From positions 1-64,000 of the forward strand of contig NZ_QJJS01000002.1 of assembly GCF_003201595.1 (NCBI RefSeq): DNA of 64,000 nt, in the 5' to 3' direction. Both the position numbers and the translations under genes were made by a program. The first letter of the stretch is position 1. The number at the start of each line of letters is the position of its first letter. The notes beneath the pieces were generated by a model that saw only the letters and a list, made by a program, of their open reading frames with translations, was not told where the DNA came from and ran no database searches. Below, piece by piece: positions 8,198-17,449 of the stretch. This stretch comes from Sphaerotilus hippei. Its GTDB lineage: Bacteria > Pseudomonadota > Gammaproteobacteria > Burkholderiales > Burkholderiaceae_C.

Positions 8198-9448
8198 TCA
8201 CTTGAAGGGATTGCGTTCGGCCAGCTCGCCCACGTAGGCCTCGATGCCGGCGCTCTCCTGCGCCAGGAAACGCGCCACCGCGTCGGCGAAACCGGGGTGG
8301 CGCAGCCAGTGGGCCGAGAAGGTGCGCACCGGCAGCAGCCCGCGCGCCATCTTGTGCTCGCCCTGCGCGCCCCCCTCGAAACGCCGGAAACGCTCGCGCA
8401 CGCACCAGTCCAGCGGCTCGTGGTAACAGGCTGAAAAATGCAGGTGGGGGATGTCCTGCGTGCAGCCCCAGTAGCGCCCGTAGGCCACGCGCTGCTCGGG
8501 ATCGAGCGCCACCAGCGAGCTGGCCACCCGCTCGCCGCCGCGGCGGGCGACGAACAGCAGCCAGTGCTCGGGCAGGGTCTGCGCCACCTCGGCGAAGAAG
8601 GCCCGGCTCAGGTACGGGCTGCTGCGGTGCTCGCGGTAGGTCTGCACGTAGCAGGCGTGGAAATGGTCCCAGTCGGCCTCGCGGATCCCGGTGCCGCGCA
8701 GCGCCTCGAAGCTCACGCCGGCCTCGCGCACGTAGCGCCGCTCCTGCTGGATCTTCTTGCGCTTGTCGCGGTTCAGGCTGGCGAGGAAGTCGGCGAAATC
8801 GGCGTAGGGCTCGCCCTGGCCGTCGTGGTGGCGGTTGTGCCAGTGGAACTGCACGCCCTCGCGCTGCAGCCAGCCTTGTGCCCGGGCCGCCGCCCGGTCG
8901 GCCTCGTCGACGAACAGCAGGTGGGCCGACGACAGGCCCTGCTCGTCGGCGAAGCGCTCGATCGCCTGCAGCAGCGCGGCGCGGGCGGCGTCGCTGCGGG
9001 CCAGCAGGCGGCTGCCGGGCACCGGCGTGAACGGCACCGCACCCAGCAGCTTGGGGTAATAACGCTGGCCGGCCTGCTGCCAGGCGTCGGCCCAGGCCCA
9101 GTCGAAGACGTATTCGCCGTAGGAGTGGCGCTTGAGGTAGAGCGCCGCGGCTGCCTCCAGCGGCGCGTCGGGCGTGGTGCCCGACCGCAGGGTGAAGAAC
9201 AGCGGCGTCCAGCCGGTGGCGGGCACCGCGCTGGCGCTGCGGTGCAGCGCGGCCAGGAACTCGTGGCGCAGGAAGGGCGTGGGCTGCGGACTGGCCTGCA
9301 GCAGCGCGTTCCAGGCGGTCGCCTCCAGCGTGGTCGGATCCTCGTGCAGCTCCAGGCGCCACGGGGCAGCCGGGACGCGGGGCGGCAGGCCCGCTGCGGC
9401 CCCGTTAGTATCGAGGCTCTCCGATTTCAACCCGTCGTTGCTGCCCAT
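8198..9448 (-). CDS. FemAB/GNAT-like protein (DUF482, peptidogalycan biosynthesis/recognition type)
   Basis: The ATG at 9448, preceded by a purine-rich GGGGGGAG box, gives a 416-residue protein beginning MGSNDGLKSESL. The body matches the DUF482 family, a double-GNAT fold related to FemAB aminoacyl transferases: HEFLAALHRS, YGEYVFDWAWADAW, LNRDKRKKIQQERR and FEGGAQGEHKMARGL. No substrate is known for the family in proteobacteria; a role in cell-wall or surface modification is only suggested by the FemAB relationship. The start overlaps that of the divergent nadE gene by two bases, so each gene must carry control signals inside the other. A longer frame reaches 9517 but lacks a better ribosome site. 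Confidence 0.82.
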   Translation of the reverse strand: MGSNDGLKSESLDTNGAAAGLPPRVPAAPWRLELHEDPTTLEATAWNALLQASPQPTPFLRHEFLAALHRSASAVPATGWTPLFFTLRSGTTPDAPLEAAAALYLKRHSYGEYVFDWAWADAWQQAGQRYYPKLLGAVPFTPVPGSRLLARSDAARAALLQAIERFADEQGLSSAHLLFVDEADRAAARAQGWLQREGVQFHWHNRHHDGQGEPYADFADFLASLNRDKRKKIQQERRYVREAGVSFEALRGTGIREADWDHFHACYVQTYREHRSSPYLSRAFFAEVAQTLPEHWLLFVARRGGERVASSLVALDPEQRVAYGRYWGCTQDIPHLHFSACYHEPLDWCVRERFRRFEGGAQGEHKMARGLLPVRTFSAHWLRHPGFADAVARFLAQESAGIEAYVGELAERNPFK

Positions 9449-11150
9449 GTCTTCTTTCTCCCCCCTGCGGGTGGCCCTGTTGCAGATCAATCCCACCGTC
9501 GGTGACCTGGCGGGCAATGTGCGCCGCCTGGTCGAGGCGGCCCGCCGGGCCCACGCCCAGGGTGCGGCGGTCGCGGTGGCGCCCGAGCTGGCCCTGTGCG
9601 GTTATCCGCCCGAGGACCTGCTGCTGCGCCCGGCCTTCCTGAGCGCCTGCGACGCCGCGCTGGCCGACGTCGCCCGCGAGCTGGCCGACCTGGCCGGCTT
9701 CCACCTGGTCGTCGGCCACCCGAAGGCGCTCGACGAGGTCACCATGCCGGCGAGCGATGTTCGCACGCGCTCGTGGTCGCTGCAGCGCTGCCTCAATGCG
9801 GCCTCGGTGCTCAGCGGGGGAACGCTCGTCGCCACCTACGCCAAGCGAGAGCTGCCCAACTACCAGGTCTTCGACGAGCGGCGCTATTTCGTCTCTGGCC
9901 GGGATGCCGGCCTGGCGCCGGTGGTCATCGAGGTGGCGGGGCGCCGCCTGGGCCTGCTGATCTGCGAGGACGCCTGGTTCGAGGAGCCGGCCGCCGCGGC
10001 CTGCGCCGCCGGTGCGCAGGCACTGCTGGTGCTCAACGCCTCGCCCTTCCACCTGGGCAAGCAGCCCGAGCGCGAGGCCCGCATGGGCGCGCGCGCCCGG
10101 GCGGCAGGCGTGCCGCTGTTCTACGCCCACCTGGTGGGCGGGCAGGACGAGGTGGTGTTCGACGGCGCCTCGTTCGCGGTCGACGCCACGGGCGAGGTGG
10201 CGGCGCGGGCGCCGATGTTCGACGAGGCGGTGGCGCTGGTCGACTGGCAGGCCGACGGCCGCCTGTCGGGCGAGTGCGCCGAGCTGCCGGGCGAGGAGGC
10301 CCAGGCCTGGGCCGCGCTGGTCTGCGGCGTGCGCGACTACCTGGGCAAGAACGGTTTCCCGGGCGCGCTGATCGGCCTGTCGGGCGGCATCGACTCGGCG
10401 CTGGTGCTGGCCATCGCGGTCGACGCGATCGGTGCGGACCAGGTGCGCTGCGTGATGATGCCCAGCCCCTACACCGCCGAGATCAGCTGGGTCGACGCCC
10501 GCGACATGGCCGCCCGCCTGGGCGTGCGCTACGACGAGAAGTCGATCGTGCCGATGTTCGACGCCTTCAAGGCGACGCTGGCGACCGACTTCGCCGGCCG
10601 TCCCGAGGACGCCACCGAGGAGAACATCCAGGCGCGCGTGCGCGGCACGCTGCTGATGGCGCTGTCCAACAAGTTCGGCTCCATCGTGCTGACCACCGGC
10701 AACAAGAGCGAGATGGCCACCGGCTACTGCACGCTCTACGGCGACATGGCCGGCGGCTTCGCGGTCATCAAGGACGTGGCCAAGACCCTGGTCTATCGCC
10801 TGGCCACCTGGCGCAATGCGCAGGGCGTGGCGAGCGGGCAGGGCGAGGTCATTCCCGAGCGCATCATCACCCGTCCGCCCTCGGCCGAGCTGCGCCCCGA
10901 CCAGACCGACCAGGACAGCCTGCCGCCCTACGAGGTGCTCGACGCCATCCTGGCGCGCTACATGGAGGAGGACCAGGGCATCGAGCAGATCATCGCCGCG
11001 GGCTTCGAGCGGGCCGACGTCGAGCGCGTGACCCGGCTGATCAAGTTCAACGAGTACAAGCGCCGGCAGGCGCCGGTGGGCATCCGCATCACGCACCGGG
11101 CCTTCGGGCGCGACTGGCGCTACCCGATCACCTCGAAGTTCCGCGCCTGA
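9447..11150 (+). CDS. nadE: Glutamine-dependent NAD+ synthetase
   Basis: The 567-residue, two-domain enzyme makes NAD+ from deamido-NAD+, ATP and glutamine, the last step of NAD synthesis in the cytoplasm. The N-terminal nitrilase-type glutaminase has the expected triad: E47 (APELALCGYPPEDL), K133 (YAKRELPN) and C173 (LLICEDAW). The C-terminal synthetase domain carries the ATP-pyrophosphatase loop GLSGGIDSAL, TGNKSEMATGYCTLYGD and the RPPSAELRPDQTDQD region. I place the start at the ATG at 9447 (MSSFSPLRVALLQINP) because homologues begin there, although no strong ribosome site precedes it. It is divergent from the FemAB-like gene with a two-base overlap. Confidence 0.94.
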   Translation: MSSFSPLRVALLQINPTVGDLAGNVRRLVEAARRAHAQGAAVAVAPELALCGYPPEDLLLRPAFLSACDAALADVARELADLAGFHLVVGHPKALDEVTMPASDVRTRSWSLQRCLNAASVLSGGTLVATYAKRELPNYQVFDERRYFVSGRDAGLAPVVIEVAGRRLGLLICEDAWFEEPAAAACAAGAQALLVLNASPFHLGKQPEREARMGARARAAGVPLFYAHLVGGQDEVVFDGASFAVDATGEVAARAPMFDEAVALVDWQADGRLSGECAELPGEEAQAWAALVCGVRDYLGKNGFPGALIGLSGGIDSALVLAIAVDAIGADQVRCVMMPSPYTAEISWVDARDMAARLGVRYDEKSIVPMFDAFKATLATDFAGRPEDATEENIQARVRGTLLMALSNKFGSIVLTTGNKSEMATGYCTLYGDMAGGFAVIKDVAKTLVYRLATWRNAQGVASGQGEVIPERIITRPPSAELRPDQTDQDSLPPYEVLDAILARYMEEDQGIEQIIAAGFERADVERVTRLIKFNEYKRRQAPVGIRITHRAFGRDWRYPITSKFRA

Positions 11151-11205
11151 GCGCGGCCGATCCGACCCCCGCGCGATGGTCTCGTCCGTCCCGGCTGGAG
11201 CCTGC

Positions 11206-13992
11206 ATGACCCGATCTTCGAGCGCCGCATCCGGCGGTGAGCCGACCTCTTCTTCCGCCCGACCCTGGCGCCTGACGCTGCTGGCGGCGTCGGTGCTGCT
11301 GCTGGGCGCCTGCGCGAGCGCACCGGCCACCGCGCCGGCCGCTGGTGCTGGTGCTGGTGCTCCGGCCCCGGCGGCGTCGTCGGCCTCGGTCGCGTCGGCG
11401 CCCGGTGCGGCCGCGGTGCGCCCCGGGGCGGCCCCGGCGCTGCCGCCGTTCGCCCGGGTGATCGAGCAGGCCCGCCGCATCCCCGGGGTGCTCGACGCCT
11501 GGCAGAAGGACGACAAGGTCTGGATCGAGCTGTCGGAGCAGGACTTCGACCGGCCGTTCTTCCTGTCGCCCAAGCTGGCCAGCGGCATCGGCGAGGCCGG
11601 GGTGCTTGGCGGCCTGATGGCCGGGCGCTTCGGGCCGTTCGGCGGGCCGCAGTGGATCGAGTTCCGGCGTGTGCACCAGCAGGTGCAGATGATCGCGCGC
11701 AACGCGGAGTCGGTCGCGCGCGCCGGCACGCCGGCCGCGCGGGCGGTGGCGGCGGCGTATTCGCCCAGCCTGCTGGGCAGCACCACGCTGGCCAGCCTGC
11801 CCCATCCGGAGCGCCGCACGGTGCTGGTCGAGGCCAACTCCCTGTTCCTCGGCGACATGCCGGGGGTGGCGATGCAGCTGCAGCGCAGCTTCCGCCAGGG
11901 TTATGGCCACGACGTTCGCCACTCGGCCATCACCGGCGTGCGCGGCCAGCCGCAGGAGCTGGTGATCGAGGTGCAGAACCACTACGCCACCGGCAGCCTC
12001 GCCAGCCCGGGCCCGTCGACGGCTCCGGGGGCGCCGGCGCCCAGCGTGCCCGACATGCTGCCCGACGCCCGCAGCCTGTTCGTCAAGGTGCAGTATTCGA
12101 TCACCCGGCTGCCGGCCACGCCGATGGCCCCGCGCCGCGCCGATGCCCGCCTGGGCCACTTCACCACCTCGGTCAGCGACTTCAGCGACGACCTGGCGCG
12201 CACGCCGCGCCAGCGTTTCGTCAACCGCTGGCGCCTGGACAAGCGTGATCCCGCGGCAGCGCTGTCCGAGCCGGTGCAGCCGATCACCTACTGGATCGAC
12301 CGCAGCGTGCCCGTGGGCTACCGCGCAGCCATCACCGCAGGCATCCTGGAGTGGAACCGGGCCTTCGAGCGCATCGGCTTCAAGGACGCGATCCGGGTGC
12401 AGGTCCAGCCCGACGACGCCCGCGACGACACGCTCGACACCGGCAAGGCCTCGGTGCGCTGGATGACCAATGCCCAGGCGCAGTTCGGCGCGATCGGGCC
12501 GACCCATGTCGACCCCCGCAGCGGCGAGATCCTCGATGCGGACATCGCGCTCGAGAGCCTGTCCTCGCGCGGCGTGCGGGCCTACCGCACGCAATACATC
12601 GACCGTGCGCTGCTCGACGCGGCCAGTGCCGACCTGCCGGCCTTCGCGAGCCGGCCCGAGGGGCTGCACGCGCTGCACGACGCGTCCTGCCAGCATGCCG
12701 ACCAGGCGGCCGAGCAGCTGGCCTACGGGCTCGATCTGGCCGCCGTGCGCGACGGGATCGAGCCCGACAGCCCGCAGGCCGAGGCCTTCGTGCAGGCCTA
12801 CCTCAAGGAGGTGACGATGCACGAGGTCGGCCACACGCTGGGCCTGCGCCACAACTTCCGGGCCTCGCGGGTCTATGGCGAGCGCCAGATCGCCGATCCG
12901 GCCAGCACCGTGCTCGCGGGCTCGGTGATGGAGTACCTGCCGATCAACCTGGCGCGCCGCGGCGAGCCGGCGCCCACGCCGTTCCAGACCACGCTGGGGC
13001 CCTACGACCACTGGGCCATCGAGTACGCCTACCGGACCTGGCCGGCGGCCGACGAGGCCGGCGAGCTGGCCCGCGTCGCCGCCCGCAGCAGCGAGCCCGA
13101 ACTGGCCTTCGGCACCGACGAGGACAGCCTGTTCGGGCTGGATCCTGAGACGCTGCAGAACGACCAGGGCGACGATCCGGTGGCCTTCGTGCGCCGCCGC
13201 TTCGACATCGCCGGCGACCTGATCCGGCGGCTGGAGGCCACGCCGCTGCGGGCCGACGACAGCTATGCACGGCTGCGCCGCACCGTCTCGTTCGCGCTGC
13301 GGGACGTGGCCCGCAGCAGCGCGGTGCTGCTGCGCCAGATCGGTGGCATCCGCATGCTGCGCGATGCGCCGGGCAGCGGCCGCGATCCGATGGTGCCGGT
13401 GCCGCCGGACCGCCAGCTCGAGGCGCTCGACCTGATCGCCAGCCGCGTGTTCGCGGCCGACGCGCTGCCGGTGTCGGCGGCCCTGCAGCGCCGCCTCGCG
13501 CCCGACTACCTGGCGCGTGCCGACGGGCCGGGCGCGGACACCGCCGACTACAACCCCGCCGACCAGGTGCTCGAGCTGCAGCGTGGCCTGCTGGGTCAGC
13601 TGATGAGCGACGCGCTGGTGCAGCGCCTGCTGTCGGCCCAGGCCAAGACCGCGCCGGGCGAGCCCTCGCTGAGCCTGGTCGAGCTGCACGAGCGGCTCGC
13701 GCGGGTGCTGTGGTCGGAGCTGGCCCAGCGGGGTGGCGACATCCCGCTGGCGCGGCGCGAGCTGCAGCGTGACCACCTGGGCCGGCTCGCGGTGATGCTG
13801 CTGCGCCCGGCCTCGCAGGGCCGGGCCGACGCCCAGGCGCTGGCCCGCAGCGAGGCCCAGGCGCTGCTGCTCCGGCTGCAGGCCGCCTCGGGCCGGCCGG
13901 GCTGGTCGCCGCAGGCCCGCCTGCACCTGCAGGCCGGGCAGGACCTGCTGCGCGAGGCCCTCGCGGCGCGGCTGAACCGCCTGCCCGGCTGA
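11206..13992 (+). CDS. Zinc metalloprotease lipoprotein (DUF4953/DUF5117 family)
   Basis: The ATG at 11206, with CTGGAG upstream, opens a 928-residue protein. Its N-terminus has a lipoprotein signal (LLAASVLLLGAC) followed by an Ala/Pro-rich spacer. The metal site HEVGHTLGLRH begins at H539 and is the extended HExxHxxGxxH motif of metzincin-like peptidases; VMEYLP further on could supply the Met-turn. The order (DUF5117-like N-terminal half, catalytic DUF4953 region, helical C-terminal third) fits large exported zinc peptidases common in Bacteroidetes and betaproteobacteria. The natural substrate is unknown. It follows nadE by 55 bases and could be co-transcribed, with no obvious functional link. 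Confidence 0.85.
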   Translation: MTRSSSAASGGEPTSSSARPWRLTLLAASVLLLGACASAPATAPAAGAGAGAPAPAASSASVASAPGAAAVRPGAAPALPPFARVIEQARRIPGVLDAWQKDDKVWIELSEQDFDRPFFLSPKLASGIGEAGVLGGLMAGRFGPFGGPQWIEFRRVHQQVQMIARNAESVARAGTPAARAVAAAYSPSLLGSTTLASLPHPERRTVLVEANSLFLGDMPGVAMQLQRSFRQGYGHDVRHSAITGVRGQPQELVIEVQNHYATGSLASPGPSTAPGAPAPSVPDMLPDARSLFVKVQYSITRLPATPMAPRRADARLGHFTTSVSDFSDDLARTPRQRFVNRWRLDKRDPAAALSEPVQPITYWIDRSVPVGYRAAITAGILEWNRAFERIGFKDAIRVQVQPDDARDDTLDTGKASVRWMTNAQAQFGAIGPTHVDPRSGEILDADIALESLSSRGVRAYRTQYIDRALLDAASADLPAFASRPEGLHALHDASCQHADQAAEQLAYGLDLAAVRDGIEPDSPQAEAFVQAYLKEVTMHEVGHTLGLRHNFRASRVYGERQIADPASTVLAGSVMEYLPINLARRGEPAPTPFQTTLGPYDHWAIEYAYRTWPAADEAGELARVAARSSEPELAFGTDEDSLFGLDPETLQNDQGDDPVAFVRRRFDIAGDLIRRLEATPLRADDSYARLRRTVSFALRDVARSSAVLLRQIGGIRMLRDAPGSGRDPMVPVPPDRQLEALDLIASRVFAADALPVSAALQRRLAPDYLARADGPGADTADYNPADQVLELQRGLLGQLMSDALVQRLLSAQAKTAPGEPSLSLVELHERLARVLWSELAQRGGDIPLARRELQRDHLGRLAVMLLRPASQGRADAQALARSEAQALLLRLQAASGRPGWSPQARLHLQAGQDLLREALAARLNRLPG

Positions 13993-14139
13993 GGCGCGGC
14001 GGCTCGCCCGAGGGCGCGACTGGCGGCTTGAACGCCGCGGTGCCATCGCCTCTTTTGACCCCGGTCCGCGCCGCACATCGGCGCTTCGAGGCCGGCCGGG
14101 GGTGAGCAGAATCCCCGGCAACGTCCAAATCTCCGGGGT

Positions 14140-15615
14140 ATGCCGCCGATGTCGTCGCTTCTCTCTCCTTCGCGCCAGCTGCTGGGCCGCCACTCGGTCA
14201 CCACGCGCCTGAGCCTGGGCTTCGGGCTCATCGTGCTGATGCTGTGCGCGGTCGCGGCGCTGGGCTGGTCGGCCCTGCAGACCAGCCAGACCGACCTGGG
14301 CCGCATGGTGCAGGCCAACAACGCCCGCCTGCAGCAGGCCCAGACGCTGCTGGGCCAGGCCGGCGGTGACGCCGGCCGCGACCAGCTGCGCGAGCTGGCT
14401 CGCGAGATGAGCCGCACCAACAGCGAGGCGCTCGTGCAGGCGCAGCAGCAGGCCGATCGCCAGCTCTGGTGGGTGATCGGCATGATCGGCGCGTCGACGG
14501 CGCTGGCGGTGCTGCTGGCCGGATGGCTGATCCGCGGCATCCGCAGCCCGATGCGCCAGACCATCGAGGTGGCCGAGCGCATCGCCCGTGGCGACCTGAC
14601 CGAGCAGCTGCCCGACTACGACGATGCCGAGTTCGGCCGGCTGCAGCAGGCCATCGGCGGCATGCAGGACCGGCTGCGCACCATGGTGGGCAGCCTGCGC
14701 GAGACCACCGACTCGATCTCGACGGCCAGCACCCAGATCGCCGCGGGCAATGCCAACCTGTCGAGCCGCACCGAGCAGACCAGCGGCTCGCTGCAGCAGA
14801 CGGCCAGCTCGATGGAGCAGCTCTCGGGCACGGTGCGCGAGACCGCCTCGTCGGCCCGCACCGCCAACGAGCTGGTGCAGAGCGCGGTCACCGCCGCGCA
14901 GCGTGGTGGCGAGGTGGTGGCCCAGGTGGTGCACAACATGGAGGACATCAGCGCCTCGAGCCGCAAGATCAGCGAGATCATCGCGGTGATCGACGGCATC
15001 GCCTTCCAGACCAACATCCTGGCGCTGAACGCGGCGGTGGAAGCCGCCCGGGCCGGCGAGCAGGGCCGCGGCTTCGCGGTGGTCGCCGGCGAGGTGCGCA
15101 ACCTCGCCCAGCGCGCGGCCAGCGCGGCCAAGGAGATCAAGACCCTGATCAACACCTCGGTCGAGAAGGTCGAGTCCGGCGGCAAGCTGGTGCGCGACGC
15201 GGGGGCGACGATGGAGGCCATCGTCAGCTCGGTGCAGAGCGTCACCGAGATCATCGGCAAGATCAGCACCGCCACCGGCGAGCAGAGCGAGGGCCTGAGC
15301 CAGGTCAACCAGTCGGTGGCCCACCTCGACCACATGACGCAGCAGAACGCGGTGCTGGTCGACGAGAGCGCCTCGGCCGCCGAGTCGCTGCGCCAGCAGG
15401 CCGAGCGCCTGCAGAAGGTGGTCGGCGCGTTCCGGCTGCTGCAGCAGACCCAGGAGGCGACCTGGACCGCCCACACCGCCATCAGCGATGCCCGCGAGCG
15501 GGCCCGCCAGGCGCCGTCGGCCGGTGCCCCCGCGCCGTCGGCGCCTCCGCCCGCGCCGCCGCGGGGCTCCGATTCCGGTCCTGCCCGTGGCAGCGACGAC
15601 TGGGAGAACTTCTGA
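14140..15615 (+). CDS. Methyl-accepting chemotaxis protein with short periplasmic loop
   Basis: A 491-residue chemoreceptor with a first membrane helix near residues 26-48, only about 60 residues outside the membrane, and a second helix near 109-128. A HAMP linker ([19 protein letters not shown]) leads into a full signalling coiled coil whose tip is [20 protein letters not shown], the contact site for CheA and CheW. The C-terminus is a proline-rich tether ending DWENF, close to the NWETF peptide that docks the adaptation enzymes CheR and CheB. The short periplasmic part suggests it senses at the membrane or via another protein. Either ATG, 14140 or 14149, could be the start. It is followed by a paralogue at 15728, with a shared 138-bp near-identical tract. 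Confidence 0.92.
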   Translation: MPPMSSLLSPSRQLLGRHSVTTRLSLGFGLIVLMLCAVAALGWSALQTSQTDLGRMVQANNARLQQAQTLLGQAGGDAGRDQLRELAREMSRTNSEALVQAQQQADRQLWWVIGMIGASTALAVLLAGWLIRGIRSPMRQTIEVAERIARGDLTEQLPDYDDAEFGRLQQAIGGMQDRLRTMVGSLRETTDSISTASTQIAAGNANLSSRTEQTSGSLQQTASSMEQLSGTVRETASSARTANELVQSAVTAAQRGGEVVAQVVHNMEDISASSRKISEIIAVIDGIAFQTNILALNAAVEAARAGEQGRGFAVVAGEVRNLAQRAASAAKEIKTLINTSVEKVESGGKLVRDAGATMEAIVSSVQSVTEIIGKISTATGEQSEGLSQVNQSVAHLDHMTQQNAVLVDESASAAESLRQQAERLQKVVGAFRLLQQTQEATWTAHTAISDARERARQAPSAGAPAPSAPPPAPPRGSDSGPARGSDDWENF

Positions 15616-15727
15616 GGCCTGCGCACGAACTGGGGCCTCGGGCGGCAGTTGTTCGGCGCATCGCGAACCGGCTGGCGGGGGGAACATACCCCCTGAAGTT
15701 TTCCCTTTCAGCTTGTGGAGTTCACGA

Positions 15728-17335
15728 ATGTCCCAACCCGCCCCCACCGGTCGCCAGCAGGCGGCTCATCAGCGGGCCGACCGGTTCATGCTGGCCGTCC
15801 TGTCCGCCCAGTGCCTGATCGCACTGGCCGAGGCTTCGTACTTCGGCGGATTCCCGCTCGCCCTGGGGGTCAGCGTGCTGGTCGGCATGCTGGCGGTGGG
15901 CACCTGGATGATGGCGCCGGCCTCCTCGGCCTCGCGCCATGTGTTCGCCTTCTCGACGATGGTGATGGTGGCGCTGCAGATCGACCTGTCACGCGGCATG
16001 TCGGAGTTCCACTTCGGCGTGTTCCTGGGGCTGGCGCTGCTGATCGCCTACCGCGACTGGACGGTGATCGTGACCGGCGCGCTCACCATCGCCTTGCATC
16101 ACGTGCTGTTCGACCGGCTCCAGGCCTCGGGCGCCGGGGTCTACTGCCTGACCGAGCCCAACTTCTACCAGATCCTGATCCACGCCGGCTACGTGGTGGT
16201 GCAGGCCGGCTTCGAGATCGTGATGGCGCAGCGCATGAAGAGCGACATGGCCGCCGGCGACGAGGTGAGCGCGCTGGTCGAGCGCCTGACCGACGGCGAG
16301 CACATCGACCTGCACCTGGAGAACGAGCCGGCCCACACCCTGCTGGCACGCCAGTTCAAGGACGCGATCGCCCGCGTGGCCCGCGTCGTCAGCGAGGTGC
16401 AGATGGCGACCGGCTCGATGTCCACGGCCAGCCACCAGATCGCGGTGGGCAACCAGGACCTGTCCAGCCGCACCGAGGAGGCCGCCAGCGCGATCGAGCA
16501 GACCGCCAGTTCGATGGAGCAGCTCACCAGCACCGTCAGCCAGACCGCCGACTCGGCCCGCACCGCCAACCAGCTGGCCGCGTCGGCCGCCGACGCCGCC
16601 CAGCGTGGTGGCCAGGTGGTGTCGCAGGTGGTGAGCAGCATGGAGGGCATCAGCCAGTCCAGCCGCAAGATCGCCGAGATCATCGGCGTGATCGACGGCA
16701 TCGCCTTCCAGACCAACATCCTGGCGCTGAACGCGGCGGTGGAAGCTGCCCGGGCCGGCGAGCAGGGCCGCGGCTTCGCGGTGGTCGCCGGCGAGGTGCG
16801 CAACCTCGCCCAGCGTGCGGCCAGCTCGGCCCGCGAGATCAAGAGCCTGATCGGCAGCAGCGTCGACAGCGTGGAGAGCGGCTCGCGCCTGGTGCAGGAA
16901 GCCGGCGCGACGATGGACGAGATCGTCTCCAGCGTGCTGCGGGTCAACGACATCATCGCGGAGATCAGCTCCGCCACGTCCGAGCAGAGCGGCGGGCTGG
17001 GCCAGATCAACGTGGCCATCAACCAGCTCGACCAGATGACGCAGCAGAACGCCGCGCTGGTCCAGCAGAGCACGGCCGCCGCCGATTCGCTGCACACCCA
17101 GGCCGGTCGACTGACCGACGCGGTGCAGGCCTTCCGGCGCGACGAGCGGTCCGTTCACGCCCCGGTGACGGCGGCACCGATCCGGTCGGTGGCCGCCCCC
17201 CGCGTGACGCCGGCGGCCGTCATGAACCGGCAGGCCGTGGCGCCGGCGCCCGCCCGTCGGGTCTCCGCGCCGACCGCGGCACCCGTGGCCGCGCCATCTG
17301 CCGCGGCCGCCGATGCGGACTGGGAAACCTTCTGA
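15728..17335 (+). CDS. Methyl-accepting chemotaxis protein with multi-helix membrane domain
   Basis: This 535-residue chemoreceptor lacks a periplasmic ligand domain. Instead its first ~190 residues form about six hydrophobic helices (starting [17 protein letters not shown]) with short loops, so it may sense inside the membrane. A histidine pair in the loop [10 protein letters not shown] could bind a cofactor or metal, but this is a guess. The rest is a signalling coiled coil with the standard tip ([15 protein letters not shown]), a Pro/Ala/Val-rich tether and a terminal DWETF, a near match to the NWETF CheR/CheB docking peptide. The ATG at 15728 is the first good start. No CheA or other che genes are close. 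Confidence 0.9.
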   Translation: MSQPAPTGRQQAAHQRADRFMLAVLSAQCLIALAEASYFGGFPLALGVSVLVGMLAVGTWMMAPASSASRHVFAFSTMVMVALQIDLSRGMSEFHFGVFLGLALLIAYRDWTVIVTGALTIALHHVLFDRLQASGAGVYCLTEPNFYQILIHAGYVVVQAGFEIVMAQRMKSDMAAGDEVSALVERLTDGEHIDLHLENEPAHTLLARQFKDAIARVARVVSEVQMATGSMSTASHQIAVGNQDLSSRTEEAASAIEQTASSMEQLTSTVSQTADSARTANQLAASAADAAQRGGQVVSQVVSSMEGISQSSRKIAEIIGVIDGIAFQTNILALNAAVEAARAGEQGRGFAVVAGEVRNLAQRAASSAREIKSLIGSSVDSVESGSRLVQEAGATMDEIVSSVLRVNDIIAEISSATSEQSGGLGQINVAINQLDQMTQQNAALVQQSTAAADSLHTQAGRLTDAVQAFRRDERSVHAPVTAAPIRSVAAPRVTPAAVMNRQAVAPAPARRVSAPTAAPVAAPSAAAADADWETF

Positions 17336-17354
17336 CCGAGTCACCGTCCTGAAG

Positions 17355-17389
17355 CGGGCGTGCGCCCCCGGTCCGGGGGCGCACGCCCG
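17355..17389. terminator. Large GC palindrome between convergent genes (first of two)
   Basis: A perfect 17-bp inverted repeat (CGGGCGTGCGCCCCCGG with its complement) around a single central base, 20 bases after the chemoreceptor stop. There is no T tract, but the stem is strong enough to stop or protect transcripts arriving from either side; it may act as a bidirectional terminator for this gene and the convergent DUF4397 gene. Confidence 0.6.
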
Positions 17390-17398
17390 TTGCCGTTC

Positions 17399-17443
17399 AC
17401 GGGCCGGGGGCCCGGGCTTTCGGGCCCGGATCCCCGGCCCGTG
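17399..17443. terminator. Second large GC palindrome between convergent genes
   Basis: An outer stem (CACGGGCCGGGG with CCCCGGCCCGTG) encloses an inner stem (CCGGGC/GCCCGG) with a short TTTC loop. It ends just before the stop codon of the minus-strand DUF4397 gene at 17450. Together with the palindrome ten bases away it forms a two-hairpin convergent boundary. Confidence 0.5.
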
Positions 17444-17449
17444 CGTCGT

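Noticed and set aside
11128-15747. A very long minus-strand open frame of over 1500 codons
   Set aside because: It lies antisense to the metalloprotease and chemoreceptor genes, is full of Arg/Ala/Gly/Leu, His and Gln without any family pattern, and arises from high GC at third positions of the real genes.
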